Part shown: positions 34,191 through 45,200 of the stretch, one piece after another
How the letters are laid out: each line of letters begins with the position of its first letter
Position numbering within the stretch: position 1 is the first letter of the stretch
NCBI RefSeq assembly: GCF_003610535.1
Contig: NZ_RAPN01000001.1
Coordinates: 682,001-746,000, forward strand
From: Mangrovibacterium diazotrophicum
Lineage (GTDB): Bacteria; Bacteroidota; Bacteroidia; Bacteroidales; Prolixibacteraceae
Length of the DNA stretch: 64,000 bases
Reading direction: 5' to 3'
Translations under genes and position numbers: made by a program
Notes under the pieces: generated by a model
The model's database searches: none
The model's input: the letters and a program-made list of their open reading frames with translations, nothing else
What the model was told of the DNA's origin: nothing

Positions 34191-35105
34191 CTATTGAAAT
34201 ATCGATTTCAGGTAAGCCACGTTGGCTCCAAAATTTCCACGAACATCACGCGGGTTATTGGCATCTCGCGAGCGCTCTACAATTAACCAACCACTCCAGC
34301 CCATTTCATCCAGAGTTTGTTTCACCTTTTTCAGGTCGATCTTCGGATCGTTTTGCAGCCATACGCCATCCTTGTCGGTACCATGAATCTGCGCGATATT
34401 GTCAGCCCCCAAAATTTTCAGTTCCTCATTCAGGTCACGCCCTTCACTCAACGGAATCGAAAAATTAAAGCTGATCTTGATTGCCGGCGAGCCGACTTCC
34501 TTCAGCAGTTCCAAATCGCGTTTGGCATCGAAAGCCGTTTCTATGGCGATTACCACTCCGGCGTCCTCGGCCATTTTACCAACGGTTCTCAGGCGCTCGA
34601 CAACCGCCTGACGGCGCTCCGGATAACGAAGTAAGTTGCCTTCAACACCCAGTGGCAAAAAGCCGACTTTGGTTCCAACCCGCTTCATGCTCGCGATGCA
34701 ATCGCCAACAGCCTCGATTGCAGTTTCCTTTTGTGGGAACGACTGGGCATAAAAGCCAGACATCGACAAAGCGCAGATTTCTATTCCATTGTCTTTCGAA
34801 GCCTTTTTAAACAGGTTCAACAGCGAATCGTTAGCCAGTTTGTTGTCGAAAGTTGGCCGTTTACCGAGCCCTCCCATATCGACTTCCAAGCCATCGGCAC
34901 CGATTTCTTTCGCCAGCGGGAAAGCACTCAGTTTTTGCCGCTTCAGAATCATCAGATCCACCACGGCTACTTTATATTGTTGTTCCTTGTTCTCTTGTTT
35001 GCTTTTCTTGCCTTTGCCTGACGCTTGCACACTAAATGTGTTCAAACACAGCACAGCAACAAGTAACAGGCATAAGTTTTTACAGTTTGATTTCTTCATG
35101 TTCAT
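34191..35105 (-). CDS. secreted sugar-phosphate isomerase/epimerase-like TIM barrel
   Basis: A 304-residue protein of the xylose isomerase-like TIM-barrel family with a signal peptide (hydrophobic LCLLLVAVLCLNTFSVQASG, residues ~11-30), so it works outside the cytoplasm. Motifs include KEIGADGLEVDMGGLGKRP, ICALSMSGFYAQSFP, VVIAIETAFDAKRDLELL with the typical metal-ligand Glu, AQIHGTDKDGVW with a candidate ligand His, and WSGWLIVERSRD near the C-terminus. Secreted members of this family occur in many glycan loci; none that I know has a settled role here. ATGs at 35105 and 35099 are both possible starts. It follows the DUF6298-like gene after 21 bp and is co-transcribed. Confidence 0.82.
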   Translation of the reverse strand: MNMKKSNCKNLCLLLVAVLCLNTFSVQASGKGKKSKQENKEQQYKVAVVDLMILKRQKLSAFPLAKEIGADGLEVDMGGLGKRPTFDNKLANDSLLNLFKKASKDNGIEICALSMSGFYAQSFPQKETAIEAVGDCIASMKRVGTKVGFLPLGVEGNLLRYPERRQAVVERLRTVGKMAEDAGVVIAIETAFDAKRDLELLKEVGSPAIKISFNFSIPLSEGRDLNEELKILGADNIAQIHGTDKDGVWLQNDPKIDLKKVKQTLDEMGWSGWLIVERSRDANNPRDVRGNFGANVAYLKSIFQ

Positions 35106-35126
35106 GTTAGTTTGAAATACAGCTCA

Positions 35127-38100
35127 CTACTTTCGAAGCCAGAAAACCGCTTCCGATTTTCCGCCTGTTTGCAGCTGAATTTGTTTTCCACCCTTCACCC
35201 GAACCGCTTTACCGATTTGCTCGCCGGTGGCCGGGTCAATCTCAATCAACTGGTAACTTCCGGCAGCCACTTCTGCAGCATATTCCGGCGAACGATTATC
35301 CAAATAGAAGATGCCTGAACCGTTAGCGGCACCCAGTTTGTAAACACCTTCTTTGGTCGTTGCTTCAGCCTGCATGGCAGAAGCCGCATTCAGAAAACCG
35401 TCAACTTTCACCGGAGGAATACCAGCTAATGAACCTCCGGCCATAAAAATTGCCCAAGCCAACTTATCCGACTGATCGAACGAATACATCACTGCTTTTG
35501 CAGGAAATGCCTTTTTGTAGGTCAGCACATCGTTGTAAACCTGGTCGAAAGAGCGTTTACCTATTTTTTCAAGACGCATGTGTTGGCGAGGTGCTAAATG
35601 TTGTCCTCCAAGTGGGGCAAATTGTGTGCCGTCGTCGCGGCTGCTCCAGTAACGAATGTCAATCAGATCAACAATTTTTGAGCGAACCGGATCTGCCAGA
35701 ATTGAATCCTGAACGTCTTTTGTTGCACTCAGTCCAACCATCACATCGCGACCTGTTTCCTGCTCCCAACCGGCAATCACATCCAGCCAAAACTGCATGA
35801 AATGCAAGGGACCGGTAAACTCGGCACTGGTCAGTTGAATAACTCCGTTGTTATCTTTGAAATTCTCCATACACTGGCGGATATATTGACGATGCAGTTC
35901 GCGGCGAACCGGGTTGGTTACATCGTAAAAATGTTTGTCCATAAACACCCGTTTGTCGCCCGCAAAAGGCACAGGTTCCGGAAAACCGGTGTTGTTTAAG
36001 TTGTTTACCGTGCGCCAGGGCGAATCGACCCAGTGCGCACCGGCCTCGATAATATTGTGCTGAAAATAATCCTGGTGAATCAGCACCAAACCATTTTGGT
36101 CGGCCAAATCGGCAAATTGCTTCAGGCGTCCCCAATACCATGGATTGTATTTTGTGAGATCGTACTTGCTGAGTCCATCCCAAGCCAGTTCTTTTCCGGT
36201 GCGGGCAAAAGGCAATTCGTAATACGGCGCCCAGGCCTCTCCATCCATGCGGCGGATGCGCTCGTGGTCGTCGCGACGGCGATCGTACCAAAGCGCATAG
36301 TGCTGCTCCAGCCCAATCTTATTTTCATCTTTCATCCACTGAATCACATCTGTCAGGCGATCGGTATATCCCAAGCCCTGACGACCGGGTACGTATCGCG
36401 TGACTGCCGGCTGTGCCTGTTTCAATTTTCGTGGACGCATGCTGCCGCTCCACCATGGAACAGCGTGACGTTGTCCCGTTAGTACTGCACTTCCTCGCAC
36501 CAGCCAGCCGTTCACCAACTCCATTGATGGAGCTGCCTCTTCCACCTGCTCTGTTTCTTTTTTAAACTTAATTTGAGAAAAAAGTTTTGCGTCACCTGCC
36601 TCCAACGAAATCGGATTTTCCTTCACCTTCTGCTCGATGAACTCAATCAATGTGATCGCAGGATTCTCAGCGTATTCGGTCAACTCAGCAGCCACCTCTA
36701 CTGTCGGGCTGCTGGTCGCATCGGTTGTGTAATCAATAACCGGGGCTTTAGGCGTGTTGTCCGCACCAATTCGCTCGGCCAGTTGTGCATAAAACAGACT
36801 TCTAGGGTTAATGTGTTCATTGGCATTGTTCCAGTAACCGTTACCGGCAAATTGTGCCCAGGCTCCGTACGCCCAGTTGTTTGCTCCCGGAGGACTGTAG
36901 CATTCAATGCGTGCTGCAGAACATTGCCAGAACATGGAGTTCGCTGCCGTCCAGCCCGAACCGTAATCATTCATCTCACGATTGCGGAAACTAAGCGCAT
37001 TACCATCAACATTTACAATGTCGAAAAGCACTCCCGACGCCCAGCTGTCGATCGCTCCGCTGAAACTTGCCGGCAGATGCGATTCACACTGAACAAATGC
37101 ATTGGGTCCGGCAGTGCAAACTCCGGTTCCAAAATCGTGATAGCCAAATTCAGCATACAAACGAAGGAACAAACACTGCTGACCCGATGTAAAAAAAGTG
37201 TAGCGTCGCAAAGCGCCAATTTCCGAAACGGGCTCAAAGGATAGACAGTCTTCAACCGTTACCTTCGAAGCAGTTTCGTAAACAGCCACTGCAGATCCTG
37301 CCAGGTGTTTAAATTGGATCTGACGTACCCAGGCGTTTGTTGTATTTTCGAAGCTAATGCCATTCCAGCAATGCTCTTCATCTTTTTTGTTTTCTGAATT
37401 GAATTCAGATCGAATGTTTAGGTTTTCAATTCCGATGTTCTGAATTCTTCCGTCTTCCTGGTATTTTTGAACGTAAGCGCCGCCAATTGCTTTATCCAAG
37501 GCAGTAGTTAATGGTGCATCAAGCACCAGCGAATCAGCTTTCACGGCGACAACAGTCCGGTCCCATCGCAGATCACGCTCTCCTGCTTTCCACCCCAACC
37601 AGGCTGTCTCGCCGCCAAACTCGTTCATGTCGAGCTGGTCAATCCATTCCTGTGTACTCGGTCTTGTAATGGCAATTTGATCTCCTGGCTGAAATTGAGC
37701 GGCATTTTCAACCTGAAATTGAAAGGCACCAACGTGAACGTAAGCTTGAGTAATATTCGCCTGCGCTTCGTTCAATTCAACAGGCTTTCCTTCAACACGG
37801 ATCAGTGTTTCGCGGCTTTTGCCGGCAGCAATCAAAACCGTTCCGTTTTCGCCAAAACCGGAACCACGCAAAACAACACCCGATTGGTTGATCGTCAACC
37901 GACCATCAAGTTGATAGTGTCCTGCTTTCAAAAGGATCGCCCCCCGAAATCCAGCCTGATCGACTGGCAAGGTAGAAACATAGTCGAGGGCATTTTGAAG
38001 TGTCGCGGTCATATCACCGTCGACAGGTTCAACTACAACTTTAACAGGCACAAAAGGAATTACGTCGGACGAGGCTTTATAGCCGGCGTAGGAAAAATCG

Positions 38101-38291
38101 GGAATCCGGTTTCCCAGTGAATCCGGTGTATAAACCAGATTCCCGTTTTGAGATTGTTGAAGCGGCGGTGTCGGTTTCTGTTTTTTTTGCGCATTGACGG
38201 AGCTGAAAACTCCCAGGGATAGTAGTAGCAAAAAAGCACATTTTGACGCTTTAATCGCGGTATTGCCAAAGCGTTTGAACACCTTCTTCAT
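35127..38291 (-). CDS. large beta-helix plus TIM-barrel-like protein (DUF6298-like)
   Basis: A 1054-residue secreted protein (signal peptide ending near SVNA, residue 34). Residues ~60-540 form a pectate-lyase-superfamily beta-helix: ATLQNALDYVSTLP, GAILLKAGHYQLDGRLTINQ, GVVLRGSGFGENGTVLIAAG, then NTTNAWVRQIQFKHLAGSAV and VTVEDCLSFEP. Residues ~615-970 look like a barrel: ALWYDRRRDDHERIRRMDGE, NPWYWGRLKQFADLADQNGL, LIHQDYFQHNIIEAGAHW, IQLTSAEFTGPLHFMQFWLD, GLSATKDVQDSILADP and DLIDIRYWSSRDD. The tail is a beta-sandwich (YQLIEIDPATGEQIGKAVRV). The C-terminal half matches what I recall as DUF6298. Two potential catalytic modules in one chain would suit sequential attack on pectin. It sits between the PL1-type lyase and the isomerase-like gene. 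No activity is established. Confidence 0.78.
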   Translation of the reverse strand: MKKVFKRFGNTAIKASKCAFLLLLSLGVFSSVNAQKKQKPTPPLQQSQNGNLVYTPDSLGNRIPDFSYAGYKASSDVIPFVPVKVVVEPVDGDMTATLQNALDYVSTLPVDQAGFRGAILLKAGHYQLDGRLTINQSGVVLRGSGFGENGTVLIAAGKSRETLIRVEGKPVELNEAQANITQAYVHVGAFQFQVENAAQFQPGDQIAITRPSTQEWIDQLDMNEFGGETAWLGWKAGERDLRWDRTVVAVKADSLVLDAPLTTALDKAIGGAYVQKYQEDGRIQNIGIENLNIRSEFNSENKKDEEHCWNGISFENTTNAWVRQIQFKHLAGSAVAVYETASKVTVEDCLSFEPVSEIGALRRYTFFTSGQQCLFLRLYAEFGYHDFGTGVCTAGPNAFVQCESHLPASFSGAIDSWASGVLFDIVNVDGNALSFRNREMNDYGSGWTAANSMFWQCSAARIECYSPPGANNWAYGAWAQFAGNGYWNNANEHINPRSLFYAQLAERIGADNTPKAPVIDYTTDATSSPTVEVAAELTEYAENPAITLIEFIEQKVKENPISLEAGDAKLFSQIKFKKETEQVEEAAPSMELVNGWLVRGSAVLTGQRHAVPWWSGSMRPRKLKQAQPAVTRYVPGRQGLGYTDRLTDVIQWMKDENKIGLEQHYALWYDRRRDDHERIRRMDGEAWAPYYELPFARTGKELAWDGLSKYDLTKYNPWYWGRLKQFADLADQNGLVLIHQDYFQHNIIEAGAHWVDSPWRTVNNLNNTGFPEPVPFAGDKRVFMDKHFYDVTNPVRRELHRQYIRQCMENFKDNNGVIQLTSAEFTGPLHFMQFWLDVIAGWEQETGRDVMVGLSATKDVQDSILADPVRSKIVDLIDIRYWSSRDDGTQFAPLGGQHLAPRQHMRLEKIGKRSFDQVYNDVLTYKKAFPAKAVMYSFDQSDKLAWAIFMAGGSLAGIPPVKVDGFLNAASAMQAEATTKEGVYKLGAANGSGIFYLDNRSPEYAAEVAAGSYQLIEIDPATGEQIGKAVRVKGGKQIQLQTGGKSEAVFWLRK

Positions 38292-38313
38292 TTTATAAAT
38301 CTATTTTAATCGA

Positions 38314-40005
38314 TTAGAAAAGTTTACTGTCTTTTTCTTTCAACGTATCGTAATCATTTTCCTTGTTCGTCCAGTCAATCTTCTTCGTCGGATCAATTCC
38401 GTTGATGTATTTTTCGATGTTGGTATAACCATCACCGTTAAGATCTCCATTGGCATCTGACGGATCATTCGGGTTCAATTTATATTTTTTCTCCCAAGCA
38501 TCCGGCATACCATCGCCGTCTGAGTCTTTGTAAGGTGTTCCTTTGTATTCCGGATAGCCGCCAACTTGTGCAATATCGGTGATGATTCCTTGTTTGTACG
38601 AATCTTCCGGCAGACGACGGTACTTGAAATGAGGAACGTGGCTTAAATCAACATTCTTCGGATATTCAACAACACCGGTTTTTACCTGTTTGGTTACACG
38701 AACGTCCACAGCATCGCGTTTCGGGAAGGTTGCACCGGCATTATCCAATACAAATTCGAACGCTTCTTTCGCCGGGTAAATCGTCAAGTAAGGCATCGGA
38801 TGCGGGTTATCCCATTTAATGTAGGGCGTGAATTCACCTGCATCTTCCATATCTTCAATCTGTACACCACCGTCCCAGTTGTCGGCAGTTACTTTATCGT
38901 TTCCTTCAACCACGTTTCCGTTTACATAAACCAAACCATAAACTTTGCGGCCATTCATGGTATAGCGTGATTCCGGTTTCAGAATACGATGCCCTACCGG
39001 AGTGTCAGTCGGGGTCAATGGACCTGGTTTGAAATAGTTGTTGATGATGTTGTAACGGGCAGTTTGGTCACCACCATCGATAGAACGGTGCACCCAGTTA
39101 AACATGACGTTATTTACAAAGTTGAAAACACCATTCCAGCCGATTGACGGGTTACGCCCGGTATTATCAGCCCATAGGTTACGAATGAAAGAACAGTTTT
39201 CACCACCAATGGTACTTCCGAAAGCGTGGTTCCAGGTATCCAGTCCTTCCGAGAATATTGAATTCTGGATGGTGATATTCACAGTTCCCAATTTTTCTTC
39301 CGGTTTGCGCGGATCTGTCAGGTACATGTGCCGGTAAATCGACATGTTCTCATCCAACCCCCAGCTGGCAGAAATGTGGTCGAGCATGATATTACCAACC
39401 GGGTTACCACCGATCGCATCGTCGCGACGACCAACCCAGGTTTCACCTCTGCGGAAACGCATGTGACGGATAATCACGTCATGCGTGTTAATCCAAACAC
39501 TTTCTCCGGCGATACACACGCCATCACCAGGAGCAGTTTGTCCGGCAATTGTTACATAAGGTGCACGAATAATCAATGGTGATTTAATGCGAATGATCCC
39601 TGCAACATTGAAAACAATAATGCGAGCACCACCGGTTTCGCAGGCTTCACGCAAGCTTCCGGGGCCATCATCATTCAGGTTGGTTACAGTAATAACTTGT
39701 CCACCACGACCACCAAAAGTGTACATACCACCACCTTCAGCACCCGGGAAAGCCGGAATCGTAGCCTGTGGCAAATCAGTTGGTCTTTTTGCCCATGGAA
39801 CGTATGGTTTTCCATTGGCTGCATCTTTCTCAATCGCAGGAATTGCTTTTTCCCAAGCCATGTCGGAATGTGCTTCCGCTGCTTTCATCAATTCTTCCGC
39901 TGCATGTTTTACTGAATCCGGAATTGTAGGATATTGCGCGCGTACAGCCGTCGCTGTCACGAGCATCAAAGCCATACAAACACCGATAATCTCTTTAAAT
40001 TTCAT
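38314..40005 (-). CDS. pectate lyase (PL1-type) with EF-hand-like repeats
   Basis: A 563-residue secreted protein (signal peptide to about AVRA, residue 23). The lyase helix starts at AFPGAEGGGMYTFGGRGGQV and has VTNLNDDGPGSLREACE, VTIAGQTAPGDGVCIAGES, DVIIRHMRFRRGE, NIMLDHISASWGLDENMSIY and FVNNVMFNWVHRSIDGGD, the family's calcium and substrate region. Near the C-terminus two EF-hand/dockerin-like loops follow (DSDGDGMPDAWEKKYKLNPN, DLNGDGYTNIEKYINGIDP), a common tail of this clade. The enzyme should cleave alpha-1,4-galacturonan by beta-elimination. It follows the SusD gene after 77 bp containing a hairpin, and precedes the DUF6298-like gene by 22 bp. The second PL1-type protein of the locus shares the helix but has extra modules. 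Confidence 0.9.
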   Translation of the reverse strand: MKFKEIIGVCMALMLVTATAVRAQYPTIPDSVKHAAEELMKAAEAHSDMAWEKAIPAIEKDAANGKPYVPWAKRPTDLPQATIPAFPGAEGGGMYTFGGRGGQVITVTNLNDDGPGSLREACETGGARIIVFNVAGIIRIKSPLIIRAPYVTIAGQTAPGDGVCIAGESVWINTHDVIIRHMRFRRGETWVGRRDDAIGGNPVGNIMLDHISASWGLDENMSIYRHMYLTDPRKPEEKLGTVNITIQNSIFSEGLDTWNHAFGSTIGGENCSFIRNLWADNTGRNPSIGWNGVFNFVNNVMFNWVHRSIDGGDQTARYNIINNYFKPGPLTPTDTPVGHRILKPESRYTMNGRKVYGLVYVNGNVVEGNDKVTADNWDGGVQIEDMEDAGEFTPYIKWDNPHPMPYLTIYPAKEAFEFVLDNAGATFPKRDAVDVRVTKQVKTGVVEYPKNVDLSHVPHFKYRRLPEDSYKQGIITDIAQVGGYPEYKGTPYKDSDGDGMPDAWEKKYKLNPNDPSDANGDLNGDGYTNIEKYINGIDPTKKIDWTNKENDYDTLKEKDSKLF

Positions 40006-40040
40006 ATCTTAATATTTGTTAATGGATGGTTTTAAAAAGC

Positions 40041-40063
40041 GATAGCAGGAAAAACCTGCTATC
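40041..40063 (-). terminator. hairpin with T-tract between susD and lyase genes (attenuator)
   Basis: A perfect 9-bp inverted repeat (GATAGCAGG / CCTGCTATC) with a 5-base loop is followed on the minus strand by GCTTTTTAAAA. It lies just after the SusD stop codon, where such stems commonly leave susCD more highly expressed than the enzyme genes downstream. Confidence 0.75.
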
Positions 40064-40082
40064 ACCATCATATTTTCAGATT

Positions 40083-42251
40083 TTATTCTGCTAACGGGTC
40101 AAAAGTACCATCGGCACCTCCGTTTGAATAGTCGGCCCACCCAATAGTTTGTTTTAGTTGTGTATTATTCTTTTGCATGTTTTCTTTGAAACCAAGAATA
40201 TAATACTCAGGCTGGAAATCTATCGTATAGGAAGGATCTCCATCTAAACGTGTCGTTTTACGGGTGAAATTATCCTTATAAAACTGCGCCAAATTATCTA
40301 TTTCTTCAGAACCTGCAGTTGTTGCATCTGTTGCCAGATCCAACGCATCAGGTCGAACAACATCGGCAGCATCAAGAGGATCACTAGTATATGATTTTGA
40401 CGCATAACCATAATCATCGTTTACACGAACCTCGACACCAGTCCGGCGGGTACCATTTAACGGAGTAACCCCTAAATAGGCACATGTATTACCTCCAAAA
40501 CCAGTTAGGCCCCACGAAGCATTCAGTGTTGCTTGGCCGACACCGCCATCCCATAACATCCAACGGCGCATATCGTCGTAACGTTTTCCTTCGTACGCCA
40601 ATTCAATCTGACGTTCGTATAAAATTGCAGAGAATAGTTTTGCGCGGTCAGAACCTAAATCTTCATCCAATCCGTAGTTATTATCTGCGGTATACCCAAC
40701 ACGAGCGCGAAGTTCCTGTAGCGCAGCAACTGCCTCTGACAAATGGTTTGCTCCACAAGCAGATTCGGCAAAATTCAACAGGATTTCTCCATAGCGCATC
40801 TCCATAATTGGAGCAGCTGAACGCTTATATTTATTTGATGAATATTCAAAAATATACAACGGATTACTGTTTACCTGATAGTCATCAGAGCGTTTCCGTA
40901 TAAATACACTTCTTGTATTATCGCCCAAACCATCAGCGGCAAAGCCCGATTGGTCATCTGCATTTTTAGTATCTTCATCCGGATACCAAACGTAGCTCCA
41001 TAATTCGTATTTTGAACCACTTGCATAAGGATAGATTAATGGTTGAGCAGTATTTCCAATCGATAAATCCGCGTCGGCAGTCCATTTCACACCAGGAAAT
41101 GCAAAAGTACGATAGAAACGAGGATCACGATTCATGAAGAAAAGTTCAGGATCGTAAGGATAATCAGATGACTTGGTCAACATCGTATAAGTCGAGGCAG
41201 TTGAAGGTAGCTTTCCATCAGCCATCGGGAAGATATCAATCATCTGTGCAGTTGGTGTTTTTCCGCCACCACCATAGATGTTTGCCGGACGAATACTGTT
41301 TTCCCAGCCATTCCATTTGGAATAGTCCCCTTCTTCTATGTTATTATACAGTGCCTCAAATACTGCTTCTGAACTCTGAACACTAGAAAACATACCTGCC
41401 CATCCTGATCCATTTGTACCAGGATCATCATACGAATATGCCAATGTCTCTTTTGCTGCTTTGTTCGCTTCATAAGCCAAAGTCCAACGATCAGCATCAT
41501 CTGCCCTATTAAACAAAGGACTTGCGTAAAGTAAACGAGCTCTTCCCTGAAGCGCTTCTGCAGCACCTTTTGTTATCCGGCCGTAATTTGTAGCAGCGTT
41601 TTCCCAACCAGCTGGCAGCATAGCAATCGCTTTATCCAAATCACTACAAATAAAATCAATACATTCTTTCGTTGTTGAGCGAGCGACTACCAAGTCTAAA
41701 CCGCCACTGTCTCCTTGTATCGGATTTTGTACGTAATCGATAATTGGAATACCACCATAGATTTTTACCAAACGATAGTAACACCAGGCGCGAAAGAAAT
41801 AAACCTGTCCTAACAACTCGTTTTTCTGATCATCGGAAAGTGTCCCTGCTTCGATACCTTCTTTCACCAGGTTACATTCACGAATACGACCAAAGGGGCT
41901 TACATTCTTATTTTCACCATAAATATAATCGGTAACAGTTGAATTTGTTAAGATTAAGGTTGGATCTACAAATGAAGAAAAACCTCCATATTCTTCGGTC
42001 GACTTTGACCAATCATCAGCATCACCCGTACTATGCCAGGTAAAATTGAAAGTACTTCCCCCGCTATAAGGCAACAAAGCGGCGTACAAGAAATTAACCC
42101 TACCAAGTGCCCCTTGGTAATCATTGTAAATTTCGTCGGTATAATTGCCGTAGCTACGCATTTCTTCCAGGTAGTCTGTATTACATCCTGAGAAGAGCGC
42201 ACTGACTGCTAAAAAAGCAACGACTAAGCTTGATTTATATATCTTTTTCAT
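40083..42251 (-). CDS. SusD-like surface glycan-binding lipoprotein
   Basis: A 722-residue SusD/RagB lipoprotein (SALFSGC, Cys23 from the chosen start). The family is shown by YNDYQGALGRVNFLYAALLP, the RECNLVKEGIEAGTLSDDQK region, GQVYFFRAWCYYRLVKIYGG with PIIDY, ATNYGRITKGAAEALQGRAR (TPR helices), IMEMRYGEILLNFAESACG and AILYERQIELAYEGKRYDDM near the C-terminus. It is longer than the usual 550-650 residues. The ATG at 42251 is preferred because it gives a normal signal peptide (MKKIYKSSLVVAFLAVS) and lies 13 bp after the SusC stop; the frame continues to an ATG at 42278 inside susC. It pairs with the SusC upstream to import pectic oligosaccharides. Confidence 0.95.
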   Translation of the reverse strand: MKKIYKSSLVVAFLAVSALFSGCNTDYLEEMRSYGNYTDEIYNDYQGALGRVNFLYAALLPYSGGSTFNFTWHSTGDADDWSKSTEEYGGFSSFVDPTLILTNSTVTDYIYGENKNVSPFGRIRECNLVKEGIEAGTLSDDQKNELLGQVYFFRAWCYYRLVKIYGGIPIIDYVQNPIQGDSGGLDLVVARSTTKECIDFICSDLDKAIAMLPAGWENAATNYGRITKGAAEALQGRARLLYASPLFNRADDADRWTLAYEANKAAKETLAYSYDDPGTNGSGWAGMFSSVQSSEAVFEALYNNIEEGDYSKWNGWENSIRPANIYGGGGKTPTAQMIDIFPMADGKLPSTASTYTMLTKSSDYPYDPELFFMNRDPRFYRTFAFPGVKWTADADLSIGNTAQPLIYPYASGSKYELWSYVWYPDEDTKNADDQSGFAADGLGDNTRSVFIRKRSDDYQVNSNPLYIFEYSSNKYKRSAAPIMEMRYGEILLNFAESACGANHLSEAVAALQELRARVGYTADNNYGLDEDLGSDRAKLFSAILYERQIELAYEGKRYDDMRRWMLWDGGVGQATLNASWGLTGFGGNTCAYLGVTPLNGTRRTGVEVRVNDDYGYASKSYTSDPLDAADVVRPDALDLATDATTAGSEEIDNLAQFYKDNFTRKTTRLDGDPSYTIDFQPEYYILGFKENMQKNNTQLKQTIGWADYSNGGADGTFDPLAE

Positions 42252-42264
42252 TATTTGTCTTCGT

Positions 42265-45200
42265 TTAGAATGATACATTAACCCCTAAAGTAATTCTTCT
42301 CAAATTAGGATAAGAGCCATAACTTCCTGATAGCGGATCCATAAATTTGTCCGGGTATGGATTATACAAGCTCAACATATTTTGTCCCGTCAAATTAAAT
42401 CGACAACTTCCGACGCCAATTTTATCGACAAACACTTTAGGCAATGCATAAGCCAAAGTAATATTGCGAAGTGTTACGCGTGTTCCACTAACTTTCCAGA
42501 ATGTTGAAGTTTCCTGATTTTCGCTATAACGCATATTCGGATATTTTGCATCACGATTTTCTGTAGCAACAACTTGTCCACTAGCATCCACAACATCCTC
42601 ATAAACAAACATATCGTTCGCCCAAAAGGAAGGTAGGTTAGTATACTCCATATCGGTGTAGGAACCTCCCGAAGAGATCATGTTTTCGATACCACGAGCT
42701 GTTTTAGGTAGGAAGCTGTATCCGCCCCAGCTGGCATTAACTTGTGCACTCAACGACAGGCCTTTCCAGTCTCCTCCAAAGTTGACTGTTAATCCGTAAG
42801 GATTGTTTCGGTTCGAAATCTTTACCATATCATCTTCGCTATCGACAACACCATCCGGTCCTGCGTAAGTACCATCTGTATTTTGAGCACCGCGAACATC
42901 GTTGTAAATCAACATCCCAGGATGAACATCGTCTTTGGTTTTCCCCAAATAATTGGTGATCTGATATTTATCAAAATATTCTTCTATATCCTGATAGCTG
43001 CGGAACATACCGATACATTCCAAACCCCATTGGCCAACATCGGTACGCTGTCCAGGATGGTTATTCCACATCGGAATCGGACTTTCCCAAGCTCTAACCA
43101 ATACCTTATTGTCGCTATACCCCGTATTCAAACGGATATGGTATTTAAATTCGCTGCCGATTCGATCCTGCCACCCCAGAGATAATTCAAGACCCCAGAG
43201 ATTCATTTCTCCGAAGTTTTCAGCTGCCGGACGTGTACCTACTGTTGTCGGAAAATCATCGGATCCTTGTCTAGTCATGAACATATCTCTGTCCCATTCA
43301 TAATAACCATCCAAGTTCACCGACATCCTATCCTTCAATGTGCGCATATCAATACCAAAGTTGGTTTTGTAACTGTTATCCCAGTGCGCATCATAGTTAG
43401 GAGCTTCACTACTTGAAATAGCGGAACCTAAAGAAGTACCTGTAGAAGTACCGAAAATTGCTCCCTTATTTGCTCCTACGCCATAAAGTTGTAACCATGC
43501 CCACGGCTTCGTATTGTCTTTACCTAAGTGACCAACGGAACCACGGATTTTAAGATAGCTAACTGATTTTTTTAAATTCTCAAACCAACTTTCTTCAGAG
43601 ATCACCCAACCCGCTGAAAGAGATGGGAAAACTCCCCAGTAATTTTCGGGGGCGAAGTTGGTTGACGCATCACTTCGAATCAAGAATTCCAATAGATATT
43701 TATCTTTATACGAGTAGTTAGCGCGGCCAATATAAGACAACGTACCACCGTTACTGCGGCTAAACTGAGTGGTTTGTGTTCCATACGCAGAGTTGGACTG
43801 TGCATCTGTGAAACTATAGGGACTCTTAACCATACCGGTAACATACTCGCTTTCACTCTCCGATTTTTCAATTGAGAATAGAGCGCTTAGGTCGTGATCA
43901 CCAAAAGTTCGGGCGTAGTTTGCATTAAAGTTGAGCTGATAACTATCTCCACGACTCATGTTACGGCTAATGAAACTACCATCTCCGCCGTTAGCTACGG
44001 TTATTGCTTCCAAATTTTCAGAAGACAGATCAATATCACTACCAGTGTATAAGTGGCCATATGACTCACTTCCATTCCCACCGGTTCCTCTATTTACCAG
44101 ACTGTATAAAGTAAATTCTGACCCCATCTGGTTAGTTTTATCGGTAGAAATACGTTTTGCATAACTCACCTTCAATTTCAAGCCTTTAAGAATTCTATTC
44201 CAACTAAAGTCATATTCCAAAGCCGTATTGATCATCATATTTTCAGATTGATTATGACTGTAGTTATCTGAATTTTGGATAGCATTAAAATTATAATATT
44301 GAACGTCATCGACTAAATTGTTACTTACACCCAAGTTCGCAATATACATACCATCGATACTTTCGGGGATATAACGAGGATGAGTCAACAAGGAATTGTA
44401 GTCTGTTTCACCATTACTTCCACCAATTTTATTCAGTGCGGTATTCTTTTTACCGTAGTCTCCGGAAATTTGTAATGAGGCCTTTAACCCTTTTCCGACT
44501 TTCGCATCAACACCTGCGCGATAATTCCAACGGTCGTAATCTATTTTACCGATGTTACCACCTTGGGTAAAATAAGACATTCCTGCAAAATAGGTAGCTC
44601 GCTCGGTACCACCACTCATATTAACACTGTGCTTTTGTGTTAATGCGGCGCTCCACTCCTGATCCAATAAATCGTAATTCAGTTTCTTCATTGCCTGCAA
44701 CTCATCGTACTGAAACAAATCCTGTGCAGGGTCAATTGTATTATCTTTAGTATTAGCTGCTGCAACAGCATTCCAAAGCACACCATAATCATACGCATTT
44801 AACATTTTGGTCCGTTTTATTTCATCGGTATAACCAAATTGTCCACTATACGAAATTTTGGGAGCGCCGGCTTGTCCTCTTTTTGTTTTTACCAAAACTA
44901 CCCCCTGAGCAGAACGGGCTCCGTAAATCGCAGCAGCGGCATCTTTCAATACGGTAATATTTTCAATTTCACTGGCATCAAGATTATTGAACATGGACTC
45001 ATCTTGCGTCACATAATCATCGATTACATATAGAGGTCCATCATAAGGAACATATCCGGAAGTCGCAGAATAAGTATTCGATTCCGAATTCTGGCGAATT
45101 GTCAAAGAAGCCTCTTCACCAGGCCGAGAACTACCTCCACTAACGCTCAAACCATTTACAATACCAGATAGAGCCGTTCCCAGGCTACCGACAGAAAGAT

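Noticed and set aside
36573-37244. 223-codon open frame antisense to the DUF6298-like gene
   Set aside because: It is fully contained opposite a long coding region; cysteine- and arginine-rich translation typical of a shadow frame.
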